The position numbers and the translations under genes were made by a program. The notes below the pieces were generated by a model, which searched no databases, was not told the origin of the DNA, and was given only the letters and a program-made list of their open reading frames with translations. Of a DNA stretch of 44,905 bases, positions 8,113-16,708 are shown one piece after another; position 1 is the first letter of the stretch, and each line of letters starts with the position of its first letter. The DNA is taken from positions 1-44,905 of the forward strand of contig NZ_CABUOL010000025.1 of assembly GCF_902493215.1 (NCBI RefSeq), in the 5' to 3' direction. The DNA is from an uncultured Mediterranea sp. (GTDB lineage: Bacteria; Bacteroidota; Bacteroidia; Bacteroidales; Bacteroidaceae).

Positions 8113-8142
8113 ATCCTCCGAAGATTATGAGTTATTTCCGTT

Positions 8143-9669
8143 TCATTTCAGTACCTCCACGGCACGCTGGATGCGGCGGATGGTCTCTTCCTTGCCCAGC
8201 AGTTCGGTGATGTCGAACATGTGCGGGCCCTTGCACTCGCCCACAACAGCCAGACGGAAGGCGTTCATCACGTTGCCCATGTGGTAGCCCTTCTCCGTGA
8301 TCCAGCCGATGACGATGTCTTCGGACGGCTTCGAGCTGAAGTCAGCGATGCCGCGCAGCACTTCCACCAGTTCGCCCATGATGCGGGGCGTGTCTTCGGA
8401 CCAGCGCTTCTTCACGTCCTTCTCGGCATAGGCCTCGGGAGCCACAAAGAAGAAACGGGCCTGATCCCAGAGTTCCTTCACAAAATTGACGCGGCCCTTG
8501 ACGAGCGACACGACGCGGGTCAGGAACTCGTCGCTGTATTGTGCCACGTCTACGCCATTGGCAGCCAATACAGGTTTGAACAGCCCGGCGATTTCGGCAT
8601 CGGGCTTCTGGAGGATGTATTCGTGGTTGAACCAGATTCCTTTCTTATAGTCGAACTTGGCACCGGCCTTGCTGCAGTGGCTCAGGTCGAAGAGTTTCAC
8701 CAGCTCGTCCATCGACATCAGTTCCTGGTCGTTGCCGGGGTTCCATCCCAGCAGGGCAAGGAAGTTGATGACGGCCTCGGGCAAGTAACCAGCCTCGCGG
8801 TAACCCGAAGACACTTCGCCGGTCTTGGGGTCGTGCCATTCCAGGGGGAAGACGGGGAAACCCAGACGATCGCCGTCGCGCTTGCTCAGCTTGCCGTTGC
8901 CTTCGGGCTTCAGCAGCAGGGGCAGGTGGGCAAACTGGGGCATGGTGTCTTCCCAGCCGAAGGCGCGGTAGAGCAGCACATGCAGCGGAGCCGAAGGCAG
9001 CCACTCCTCGCCACGGATTACGTGGGATACCTCCATCAGGTGGTCGTCCACGATGTTGGCCAGGTGGTAGGTAGGCAGTTCGTCGGCCGACTTGTAGAGC
9101 ACCTTGTCGTCGAGGATGGAAGAGTTGATGACCACTTCGCCGCGGATGAGGTCGTGCACATGCACGTCTTCGTTCGGTTCGATCTTGAAGCGCACCACGT
9201 ACTGCTTGCCCTCGGCAATCAGCGCATCCACTTCTTCCTTGGGAAGGGTCAGTGAGTTGCGCATCTGCAGGCGGGTGGAAGCATCGTACTGGAAGTTGGC
9301 CACTTCCTTACGTTTGGCCTCGAGTTCCTCGGGCGTGTCGAAGGCGATGTAGGCCTTGCCGGCGTCGAGCAGCACCTTGACATACTTCTTGTAGATGTCG
9401 CGGCGTTCGGACTGACGGTAAGGACCGTGTTCGCCGCCGAAGCTGACACCCTCGTCGAAGGGGATGCCGAGCCACTTGAACGACTCCAGGATATATTCTT
9501 CAGCACCGGGTACGAAACGGTTGCTGTCGGTGTCTTCGATACGGAAAATGAGGTCGCCTCCATGCTGGCGTGCAAAGAGGTAATTATACAACGCGGTACG
9601 CACACCGCCAATGTGCAATGCTCCCGTCGGACTCGGAGCAAAACGGACTCTGACTCTTCTTTCTGTCAT
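8143..9669 (-). CDS. gltX: glutamyl-tRNA synthetase
   Basis: A 508-residue class I aminoacyl-tRNA synthetase. The HIGH-type motif appears as PSPTGALHIGGVRTALYNYLFA (residues about 12-33) and the KMSKS-type motif as KLSKRDG (about 258-264). The C-terminal anticodon-binding alpha-helical cage is complete. It lacks the insertion expected of a GlnRS, and glutamate specificity is the simplest reading. First gene of the gltX-waaA-TPR run, with its own -7 box upstream. Confidence 0.97.
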   Translation of the reverse strand: MTERRVRVRFAPSPTGALHIGGVRTALYNYLFARQHGGDLIFRIEDTDSNRFVPGAEEYILESFKWLGIPFDEGVSFGGEHGPYRQSERRDIYKKYVKVLLDAGKAYIAFDTPEELEAKRKEVANFQYDASTRLQMRNSLTLPKEEVDALIAEGKQYVVRFKIEPNEDVHVHDLIRGEVVINSSILDDKVLYKSADELPTYHLANIVDDHLMEVSHVIRGEEWLPSAPLHVLLYRAFGWEDTMPQFAHLPLLLKPEGNGKLSKRDGDRLGFPVFPLEWHDPKTGEVSSGYREAGYLPEAVINFLALLGWNPGNDQELMSMDELVKLFDLSHCSKAGAKFDYKKGIWFNHEYILQKPDAEIAGLFKPVLAANGVDVAQYSDEFLTRVVSLVKGRVNFVKELWDQARFFFVAPEAYAEKDVKKRWSEDTPRIMGELVEVLRGIADFSSKPSEDIVIGWITEKGYHMGNVMNAFRLAVVGECKGPHMFDITELLGKEETIRRIQRAVEVLK

Positions 9670-9701
9670 AATCTACCTTACTTTATGAATATTTTAGACG
9701 G

Positions 9702-9709
9702 CAAAATTA
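9702..9709 (-). promoter_or_regulatory. -7 box of the gltX operon
   Basis: On the minus strand it reads TAATTTTG, an exact TAnnTTTG match, giving a leader of about 30 nt. On the plus strand the nearby TACTTTTC (9742-9749) is a one-mismatch candidate for the divergent HD gene. Confidence 0.55.
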
Positions 9710-9767
9710 AGCCTTTTTTTCCACATGATTGTTTTTTTTTGTACTTTTCGCAAAAATTTCAAGCGAT

Positions 9768-11843
9768 ATGAACAAATTCAACGAGAAAAGACCCGTCAAC
9801 TATAGAGATTTGCTATACAAAGCACTCATTTTCATCGCTACTGTCACAGTCATGGTTTACTTCATGCCGCGCGACGGGAAGTTCAACTATCAGTTTGACA
9901 TCGACAAACCGTGGAAATACGGTCAGCTCATCGCCACCTTCGACTTTCCCATCTACAAGACGGACGAAGTGGTGAAGCGGGAGCAGGACAGCATCCTGGC
10001 CCGTTTCCAGCCCTACTACCAGCAGCAGAAGGAAGTGGCGGACAATGCGGTGAAGCGGTTGAAGGAAGGCTATCAGAACCAGTCGTACCAGAAACATCTG
10101 AACGCCTCCTACCTGCAATACATCGAGAAACGGCTGAAGGAAGTCTACCAGGCCGGCATACTGACCTCCGAAGACATGGAGCGCCTCCACCGGGACAGCA
10201 CCCAGAGCATCATGATGGTGAGCGACAAACTGGCCAGCCAGCAGCCCACCGACCGGCTGTTCACCGTCAAGTCGGCCTACCACTACATCCTTACGGCCGA
10301 CACCCTGCACTACCCGCCCCACCTGCTCCGTCAATATGCCCTGAACGAATACCTCTCGGCCAACCTGGCATACGACAGCGTCCGCACCGAGACTGCCCGC
10401 AAGGAAATGCTGGAGAACTATTCGTGGGCCAGCGGCATCGTGCTGAGCGGGCAGAAGATCATCGACCGCGGCGAAATTGTCAGTCCCGAGACCTACAACA
10501 TCCTCGAAAGCCTGCGCAAGGAGTCCATCAAGCGCAGCGACACGGCAGGACAGAAGCGCCTGATGCTGTTCGGGCAGATACTCTACGTCAGCCTCTTCAT
10601 GCTGTGCTTCATGCTCTATCTCGACCTCTTCCGCAAGGATTACTACAACCGCAAGGGCAGCCTGTCCCTGCTGTTCTCGCTGGTGGTGTTCTACTGCGTG
10701 GTGACCGCCATCATGATGGCCAACAACCTGTTCAACGTCTACATCCTGCCCTACGCCATGCTGCCGGTCATCATCCGCGTGTTCCTCGACTCGCGCACAG
10801 CTTTCCTGACGCACGTCGTCACCATTCTGGTGTGCTCCATCTGCCTGCGCTACCCGCATGAGTTCATCCTGCTCCAGATAGCTGCCGGCATGGTGGCCAT
10901 CTACAGCCTCCGCGAGCTGTCGCAACGCTCGCAGCTGTTCAAGACGGCCGTGCTGGTCATCCTGACGTATGCCGCCCTCTACTTCGCCTTCGAAATGATT
11001 ACGGAAAACGACCTGTCGAAACTGAACGGCCGGATGTACATCTACTTCATCATCAACGGTATCTTCCTGCTCTTCACCTATCCGCTGCTGTTTGTGCTGG
11101 AGAAGACCTTCGGCTTCACGTCGAACGTGACGCTGGTCGAGTTGTCCAACATCAACACCCCGCTGCTGCGCCGCATGTCCGAGACCGTGCCGGGCACCTT
11201 CCAGCACTCCATGCAGGTGGCCAACCTGGCAGCCGAGGCAGCCAACCGCATCGGAGCCAAGAGCCAGCTGGTGCGTACCGGTGCCCTCTACCACGACATC
11301 GGCAAGATGGAGAATCCCGTATTCTTCACCGAGAACCAGCGAGGAGGCATCAATCCGCACAAGAACCTGAGCTACGAACAGAGCGCGCAGGTAGTCATCA
11401 GCCACGTCACCGGCGGCATGAAACTGGCCGAGAAGAATAACCTGCCCAAGGTCATCAAGGACTTCATCACTACCCACCACGGTAAAGGAAAAACCAAATA
11501 TTTCTACATCTCGTGGAAGAACGAGCACCCCGGCCAGGAACCCGACGAAGCTCTGTTCACCTACCCCGGCCCGAATCCCTTCACCAAGGAACAGGCCGTG
11601 CTGATGATGGCCGACTCGGTGGAAGCCGCTTCGCGCAGCCTGCCCCAGTATGACGAAGAAAGCATCAGCAACCTGGTGGAGAAGATTATCGACTCGCAGG
11701 TGGCCGAGGGCTACTTCAAGGAGTGCCCCATCACCTTCAAGGATATCGCCACCGTGAAGGAAGTGTTCAAGGAGAAGCTGAAGACCATCTACCACACACG
11801 CATCAGCTATCCCGAACTGAAAAAGCAAGACGATAAAAAGTGA
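9768..11843 (+). CDS. 7TM-HD family phosphohydrolase (PgpH/YqfF type)
   Basis: A 691-residue integral membrane protein with the full 7TM-HD architecture. One N-terminal membrane segment (about 20-33) is followed by an extracytoplasmic 7TMR-HDED domain (about 40-265), seven membrane segments (about 270-465) and a cytoplasmic HD domain. HD motif residues are visible in PGTFQHSMQVANLAAEAA (about 475-490) and TGALYHDIGKM (about 503-513), with TTHHGKG further on. Characterised relatives (Listeria PgpH) hydrolyse cyclic di-AMP; that activity is plausible here but inferred. The start at 9768 is the Met that begins MNKFNEKRPVNYRDLL; upstream codons run into the promoter region. The next gene follows by 19 bases. 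Confidence 0.92.
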   Translation: MNKFNEKRPVNYRDLLYKALIFIATVTVMVYFMPRDGKFNYQFDIDKPWKYGQLIATFDFPIYKTDEVVKREQDSILARFQPYYQQQKEVADNAVKRLKEGYQNQSYQKHLNASYLQYIEKRLKEVYQAGILTSEDMERLHRDSTQSIMMVSDKLASQQPTDRLFTVKSAYHYILTADTLHYPPHLLRQYALNEYLSANLAYDSVRTETARKEMLENYSWASGIVLSGQKIIDRGEIVSPETYNILESLRKESIKRSDTAGQKRLMLFGQILYVSLFMLCFMLYLDLFRKDYYNRKGSLSLLFSLVVFYCVVTAIMMANNLFNVYILPYAMLPVIIRVFLDSRTAFLTHVVTILVCSICLRYPHEFILLQIAAGMVAIYSLRELSQRSQLFKTAVLVILTYAALYFAFEMITENDLSKLNGRMYIYFIINGIFLLFTYPLLFVLEKTFGFTSNVTLVELSNINTPLLRRMSETVPGTFQHSMQVANLAAEAANRIGAKSQLVRTGALYHDIGKMENPVFFTENQRGGINPHKNLSYEQSAQVVISHVTGGMKLAEKNNLPKVIKDFITTHHGKGKTKYFYISWKNEHPGQEPDEALFTYPGPNPFTKEQAVLMMADSVEAASRSLPQYDEESISNLVEKIIDSQVAEGYFKECPITFKDIATVKEVFKEKLKTIYHTRISYPELKKQDDKK

Positions 11844-11862
11844 AACCTAACCCGATAGAGCC

Positions 11863-12630
11863 ATGAAACCTACTGCCAAAGAAGAACAGCGCGCCCTGCG
11901 CTTCCTGCAACGCAACCAGCTGACGCCGGAACAGATTGCCGGATTCAGCTTCATGCAGCGTCACACGCCCGAACCCGACCGCCACAGCCCTGCCAACGTT
12001 TACGGCCCCGGTATCCTGACCCTGCGGCTGAAGTCGGGCGAAGAGAAAATACGGATTGTACACCTGCGCAACCATCCCACAGCACTGATACGCACCCTGG
12101 TGAGCCGCGGCATCGCCTTCGACAACCATCCGGCTGCCACGGAAGGAAGCACAAGGCCGACAGGCACCACCGTCTATCGCCGCATGTCGCTCTACATGTT
12201 CTGGTACTTCGTGCTGTTCGTTCTTTGCCTCAGCCTGGCTTTCTACACGCTGGACGTCGAACGCTGGACCGGAATCGCCCTTCCCATCCTGTTCTTCAGT
12301 GCGAGCCTTTACAGCATCTACCTGTTGCAGGTACGCTTCTGCTACCTCCGCCTGGAAGCCGACCGCCTGACCGTGGTCAGCGCCGGACGCGAAATCCACT
12401 ATGCCTACAACGACCTGTTGAAGGTGAACTTCGACTTTGCACGCGAGCCGAACGCCACACACGTCATGGAAGTATTGGACAAGACCTATCGTTACCGCCT
12501 GTACTACATCGGCCGCGTGCCCCGCACGCAGCTCAACGAGATTGCCGAACGGCTCCGTCAGGCAGGCATCGACGCCACATGCAGCCTCAACGACGAGAAG
12601 CGGCACTATCATGACGTGTATCATGGGTAA
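11863..12630 (+). CDS. unknown two-pass membrane protein
   Basis: 255 residues and not recognised as a named family. An N-terminal soluble part of about 105 residues (LRFLQRNQLTPEQIAGFSFMQR, then a beta-rich stretch) precedes two hydrophobic segments near residues 110-130 and 135-155. A C-terminal soluble domain of about 100 residues follows, resembling a small PH-like or YcxB-like strand pattern (LRLEADRLTVVSAGREIHYAYNDLLKV). It has no signal peptide. It sits 19 bases after the 7TM-HD gene and is almost certainly in the same transcript, so a role linked to membrane or nucleotide signalling is a reasonable but untested guess. Confidence 0.75.
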   Translation: MKPTAKEEQRALRFLQRNQLTPEQIAGFSFMQRHTPEPDRHSPANVYGPGILTLRLKSGEEKIRIVHLRNHPTALIRTLVSRGIAFDNHPAATEGSTRPTGTTVYRRMSLYMFWYFVLFVLCLSLAFYTLDVERWTGIALPILFFSASLYSIYLLQVRFCYLRLEADRLTVVSAGREIHYAYNDLLKVNFDFAREPNATHVMEVLDKTYRYRLYYIGRVPRTQLNEIAERLRQAGIDATCSLNDEKRHYHDVYHG

Positions 12631-12631
12631 T

Positions 12632-12720
12632 GAATGGAGAATTGAGAATTGAAAATTATTAGTAAGAGGGGGAACCTTCCATTATCCATTATCCATTCTC
12701 AATTATCCATTATCAATTCC
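12632..12720. repeat. iterated-word intergenic repeat, family B
   Basis: Words AATGGAGAATTGAGAATTG on the left are answered on the right by tandem CCATTATCCATTATCCATT and CTCAATTATCCATTATCAATT, allowing a long imperfect hairpin. It fills the gap between two convergent genes and overlaps the last codons of the phosphatase gene, so part of that protein's C-terminus is repeat-encoded. Confidence 0.75.
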
Positions 12721-13202
12721 TCAAGCAGTCCTGCACAAGCATCCTCCAGCAGGTCGAGCACGTATTCGAACCCTTCGGCGCCGCCGTAATAGGGGTCGGG
12801 CACGTGGTCAGCATGGGTGAAGCGGGTGCAATAGTCGGTCATGCGGCGGATTTTCCGCTCGGCCTCAACCGAGGGAGCACGTTCTTTCAAGTCCTCGATA
12901 TTGCGGTCGTCCATGCCGATGATGAGGTCGAAGTCCTCGAAATCGCTGGTGCGGACGGGGCGCGAACGGTGTACAAGGTCGTAACCGCGGCGGGCGGCAT
13001 GGGCACGCATCCGCGGGTCGGGCAGTTCGCCCTGATGGTAACTCAGGATACCGGCGGAGTCTATCACAAATTCATCGGTCCTTCCGGCCTCCTCCACCAG
13101 ATGCTTCATCACGCCCTCGGCCGAAGAAGAACGGCAGATGTTACCGAGGCAGACGAACAGGATGCGATGTTTTTTCGGGGTTTTCAGGTCTTTACTTTCC
13201 AT
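12699..13202 (-). CDS. low-molecular-weight protein tyrosine phosphatase
   Basis: A 167-residue LMW-PTP. The P-loop C18-L-G-N-I-C-R24-S matches C(X)5R and the C-terminal general-acid loop DPYYGG is present; both are required for catalysis. The start at 13202 (MESKDLKTPKKHRILFVCLG) is preferred over a Met 21 bases upstream because it gives usual family length. In other bacteria such enzymes often act on tyrosine-phosphorylated capsule regulators, but no capsule gene is nearby. The last few residues (EELIMDN) are encoded in the repeat that follows. It lies 196 bases after the PHP gene, across another repeat element. Confidence 0.92.
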   Translation of the reverse strand: MESKDLKTPKKHRILFVCLGNICRSSSAEGVMKHLVEEAGRTDEFVIDSAGILSYHQGELPDPRMRAHAARRGYDLVHRSRPVRTSDFEDFDLIIGMDDRNIEDLKERAPSVEAERKIRRMTDYCTRFTHADHVPDPYYGGAEGFEYVLDLLEDACAGLLEELIMDN

Positions 13203-13284
13203 ACAGTTGCGTTTAATTGTCAAATAAAATCATTTTCAGTCGAGAAACAGGTCCAAGAGCCGCCAAAGCTCATTCTGAGCGGAG

Positions 13285-13378
13285 GCATCGGTATGTTTCA
13301 AACATAAGGGTCGAATGTTTCAAACATTCCCCCTCAAGGTTTCAAACATTCGGGGGCTGTGGTTGAAACCTCCCCGGG
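13285..13378. repeat. iterated-word intergenic repeat, family D
   Basis: Three copies of TTTCAAACAT occur in this stretch, one of them a perfect palindrome (GAATGTTTCAAACATTC near 13312-13328), bracketed by CCCCC and GGGGG blocks that can pair. It lies between the PHP and phosphatase genes, which read the same way, and so would be inside or at the end of a transcript. Confidence 0.7.
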
Positions 13379-13398
13379 AGAGCAGTCAGTTTCCTGTC

Positions 13399-14121
13399 CT
13401 ATTTTGTCAAATCTATTCCTAAATATTCCTTGAACCGGCGCACGTCGGAATTCAGAATCAGCGCTTCGGGGAAGTCGGCTTCCCGAACCAGTTCAAGCAC
13501 GTATTCATAGTTGGCGATGTCGAACGAGATATGGGCGTCGCTGCCCAGGATGACGGGCACTTCGTAATGCTTGCACAGGCGGAGGATTTCCAGATTATTG
13601 GGACGGGCCTCCTCCTTGTGGCGGCAGGGCTTCAGGGAGCTGTTGTTGATTTCGAGCAGCGTGTGGTGTTCCTTTGCCGCCAGCACAACGGGTTCGAACA
13701 GCAGGCGGGCCGTACCGTCGCCGGGATGGCTGATGATGTGGATGTAGGGATTGGCAATCACGCTCAGCAGGCCCTGCGTGTTCTCCTCGGGTGTGCCCGG
13801 CTGGTAGCAGAGCGAATGGATGCCGGCAATGCGCAGGTCGAGCTTCTTCATGTGCGCTTCGTCCAGGTCGAGGCGGCCCTCCGTGTCGAGGATGTTGATT
13901 TCCGCCCCCAGCAGCAGGTCCACCCCATACATGCGGCGGGGCACGACGTGCAGGTTGCGGAAGTAAATCAGGTCGCAAGTGCCGGGGATGCCGGGCGTGT
14001 GCTCGGTGATGCCCAGCAGTTCCAGCCCCTTGTCGGCCGCGGCCTGCGCCATCTCCTGCAGGGTACTGAAAGCATGCCCGCTGGCCAGGGTATGCGTGTG
14101 TACGTCTAATGCTATCTTCAT
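13399..14121 (-). CDS. PHP-domain phosphoesterase (YcdX-like)
   Basis: A 240-residue PHP-domain metal-dependent hydrolase, close in length to E. coli YcdX. It opens with the metal-binding DVHTHTLASGHAFSTL (H8, H10). Further ligands are in LGITEHTPG, LGAEINI, IISHPGDG and the C-terminal ILGSDAHISFDIANYE. The substrate is not identifiable; relatives hydrolyse phosphoesters with three metal ions. It begins 21 bases after priA and is very likely in the same transcript. Confidence 0.9.
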   Translation of the reverse strand: MKIALDVHTHTLASGHAFSTLQEMAQAAADKGLELLGITEHTPGIPGTCDLIYFRNLHVVPRRMYGVDLLLGAEINILDTEGRLDLDEAHMKKLDLRIAGIHSLCYQPGTPEENTQGLLSVIANPYIHIISHPGDGTARLLFEPVVLAAKEHHTLLEINNSSLKPCRHKEEARPNNLEILRLCKHYEVPVILGSDAHISFDIANYEYVLELVREADFPEALILNSDVRRFKEYLGIDLTK

Positions 14122-14142
14122 ATCTGTATTCCTATATATATG

Positions 14143-16608
14143 CTACATCGGATCGACATCGTAGTAAACGATGAGCGACTTGAAACGGTCTTCGGCCACC
14201 ATCTCGCGCTGCACCTGCACCAGCAGCTGGCGGGCACGGGCCATGGGGGCGTTGACTTCTATCTTGAGGACAATCTTGCGGATGAACAGTGTCTGTATGC
14301 GGGCCACGGGCGGTTTGTCGGGGCCCAGCACCCGTGCGCCGAAGACGGCACGCAGCTTGGCGGCCATGGTCTGCGCCATGACGTCGAGCAGCTGCTCGTT
14401 GCGGTGCTTCAGGTAGACGTACACCAGCCGGTAGTAGGGCGGATAGCGGAACAGCTGCCGCTCGGCCAGCTGCCCGACCACCATCCCCTCGAAGTCGTTG
14501 TGCATCACCTGCGGGATGATGGGGTGGTCGATGCTCTTGGTCTGCAGCACCACCCGCCCGCGCTTGTTCTTGCGCCCGGCCCGCCCGGCCACCTGTGCCA
14601 TCAGCTGGAAGGCACGCTCGTAGGCGCGGAAGTCGGGATAGTTCATCATGGTGTCGGCATTGAGGATGCCCACCACGCTGACGTGGTCGAAGTCCAGCCC
14701 CTTGGACACCATCTGCGTACCGATAAGGATATCCGTCCGTCCCTGCTGGAAGTCGTGGATGATGCGTTCGTAGGCCGCCCGGGTACGGGTGGTATCCAGG
14801 TCCATGCGGGCCACGCGGGCCTCGGGAAAGATGGCTTTCACATCGTCTTCAATCTTCTCCGTGCCGAAGCCTCGGTTACGCAGGTCCACCCCCTCGCAGG
14901 CGGGACACTGGCGGGGCACGGGCTGCGTGTAGCCGCAGTAATGGCAGGTCAGCTGGTTGAGCCCCTTATGGTAGGTGAGGCTGACGTCGCAGTTCTTGCA
15001 CTTGGGCACCCAGCCGCACGTGTGGCACTCGATCATCGGTGCGAAGCCGCGGCGGTTCTGGAAGAGGATGACCTGCTCCTTCTGCTCCAGCGCCTCGCGC
15101 ACATATTGCAGCAGCAGGGGCGAGAAGGGACCGTTCATGCGCTTCTTGCGTTGCAGCTCCTTGATGTCAACCGGAATGATTTCGGGCAGCTGGATTTCCT
15201 TGTAGCGTTCCTTCAGCTCCACCAAGGCATACTTGCCGCCCTCGGTGGCGTTGTACCAGCTCTCCACGCTGGGCGTGGCGGTTCCCAGCAGGGTCTTGGC
15301 CCCGCACATGGAGGCCAGCACGATGGCCGCGTTGCGGGCGTGGTAGCGGGGAGCGGGGTCCTGCTGCTTGTAGGTATTCTCGTGCTCCTCGTCGACGATG
15401 ACCAGTCCCAGCCGCTGGAAGGGCAGGAAGAGGGACGAGCGCACGCCGAGGATGATGTCGTAGGGTTCCTGGGAGAGCTGCTTCTGCCACACCTCCACCC
15501 GCTCGGCGTCGGGAAACTTGGAATGGTAGATACCCAGCCGGCTGCCGAAGACACGCTTCAGGCGCTCGGTAATCTGGGTGGTCAGGGCGATTTCGGGCAG
15601 CAGATAGAGCACCTGCCTGCCCTGACGGACAGCCTCATCAATGAGGTGGATATAGATTTCGGTCTTGCCGCTGGACGTGACTCCATGAAGCAGGCAGACA
15701 TTCTTTTCGCGGAACGAAGCACGGATTTCGTCGAAGGCCCGTTGCTGGTGGACGTTCAGTTCGTTGAGGGGCATCAAGGCTTGTGCAACGGTTTCGAGCC
15801 GCCCCACTTCCTGCTGATAGACCTCGAACACGCCTTTGTCCACCAACCCGTTGAATACGGCAGGTGTGGCACCCGAGCGTTTCAGCAGTTCGGCTTTGGG
15901 CACCTCCTTGACAGCTCTCCCTCCCAGACAACCGGAGAGTTCGATATACTTCATCAGCAGGTCCAGCTGCTTGGGGGCCCGTCGCTGCAGTTCGTCGAAG
16001 AAGAAGTGCAGCCGCCGTTCGTTACGCGCCGCTTCGGTGAGGCGCACACGCGTCTCGGTCTTGGGCTTGTAGGTGCGCTTCAGTTCTTCCTTCACAAAGA
16101 GGGCGTCTTTTTCAAGCAACGACTTCACCATGGCGAGGATGTTCTTCAGGCCGCTGTCCTTCTCCAGCCGGGTCACCGTCTGCTCGGGCTCGGCAGCCAG
16201 CAGGTCAAGAACCTTCTGTTCGCGTTCGGACAGCGGTTCCGTGGCTTCGAAGTCAGGATTGTACTCCACCACCGTTTCGCTCTCCAGCTTCAGTCCCGAG
16301 GGCAAGGCTGCCTTATAGACATCGCCCTGCGTGCAGAGGTAATAGTCGGCCAGCCACTCCCAAAACCGGAACTGCAAGGGCAGCAGGATGGGTTGCCCGT
16401 CGAGTACGGCCGTCACCTCCTTCACTTCGTAATCCTGCGGCTTCAGGTAATGCACATTGCGCACAATGCCCGTATAGAACTTCTTCTTGCCGAAAGGCAC
16501 CACCACCCGGCAACCTATCTGTACCTCTCCGTCCATTTCAGGCGGCAGGGCATACGTGAAACAGGCATGCAGGGGCAAGGGCAATATGACGTCGACAAAC
16601 TTCTCCAT
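14143..16608 (-). CDS. priA: primosomal protein N' (replication restart helicase)
   Basis: An 821-residue superfamily 2 helicase that reloads the replisome at stalled forks. The N-terminal 3'-DNA-binding domain begins MEKFVDVILPLPL. It is followed by Walker A (HGVTSSGKTEIY), a DEEH box (VIVDEEHENTYKQ), and the PriA-specific zinc-binding insert with paired cysteines (CHTCGWVPKCKNCDVS and CHYCG...CPAC). Motifs V and VI follow (GTQMVSKGLDFDHV, QVAGRAGR). The start at 16608 fits family N-termini; the 13 codons before it cross the promoter. Predicted to be transcribed with a leader of only about 6 nt. Confidence 0.96.
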   Translation of the reverse strand: MEKFVDVILPLPLHACFTYALPPEMDGEVQIGCRVVVPFGKKKFYTGIVRNVHYLKPQDYEVKEVTAVLDGQPILLPLQFRFWEWLADYYLCTQGDVYKAALPSGLKLESETVVEYNPDFEATEPLSEREQKVLDLLAAEPEQTVTRLEKDSGLKNILAMVKSLLEKDALFVKEELKRTYKPKTETRVRLTEAARNERRLHFFFDELQRRAPKQLDLLMKYIELSGCLGGRAVKEVPKAELLKRSGATPAVFNGLVDKGVFEVYQQEVGRLETVAQALMPLNELNVHQQRAFDEIRASFREKNVCLLHGVTSSGKTEIYIHLIDEAVRQGRQVLYLLPEIALTTQITERLKRVFGSRLGIYHSKFPDAERVEVWQKQLSQEPYDIILGVRSSLFLPFQRLGLVIVDEEHENTYKQQDPAPRYHARNAAIVLASMCGAKTLLGTATPSVESWYNATEGGKYALVELKERYKEIQLPEIIPVDIKELQRKKRMNGPFSPLLLQYVREALEQKEQVILFQNRRGFAPMIECHTCGWVPKCKNCDVSLTYHKGLNQLTCHYCGYTQPVPRQCPACEGVDLRNRGFGTEKIEDDVKAIFPEARVARMDLDTTRTRAAYERIIHDFQQGRTDILIGTQMVSKGLDFDHVSVVGILNADTMMNYPDFRAYERAFQLMAQVAGRAGRKNKRGRVVLQTKSIDHPIIPQVMHNDFEGMVVGQLAERQLFRYPPYYRLVYVYLKHRNEQLLDVMAQTMAAKLRAVFGARVLGPDKPPVARIQTLFIRKIVLKIEVNAPMARARQLLVQVQREMVAEDRFKSLIVYYDVDPM

Positions 16609-16616
16609 AGATGCGG

Positions 16617-16648
16617 CAAAGATACGACTTATCTGAAGATAGTGCAAA
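16617..16648 (-). promoter_or_regulatory. full promoter of priA overlapping the upstream terminator
   Basis: On the minus strand: TTTG at 16648-16645, a 20-base spacer, and TATCTTTG at 16624-16617. Both elements and the spacing match the Bacteroides consensus. The TTTG is the end of the T-run of the adjacent terminator. By the usual geometry transcription starts near 16614, six bases before the ATG. Confidence 0.7.
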
Positions 16649-16680
16649 AAAAGCGCCGCCCATCCGAAGCGGGCAGCGCT
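16645..16680 (-). terminator. intrinsic terminator of the beta-barrel gene
   Basis: In the minus direction AGCGCTGCCC pairs with GGGCGGCGCT (one mismatch), followed directly by seven Ts. It lies 28 bases after the stop of the barrel gene. Confidence 0.8.
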
Positions 16681-16708
16681 ATTCTTGTTTCAGCAGAAAT
16701 TATTCTGT

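Noticed and set aside
8221..9255. 344-codon plus-strand open frame opposite gltX
   Set aside because: Antisense shadow of a complete glutamyl-tRNA synthetase.
9813..11828. 671-codon minus-strand open frame opposite the 7TM-HD gene
   Set aside because: Same shadow effect; no recognisable motif, and the sense frame has complete HD motifs.
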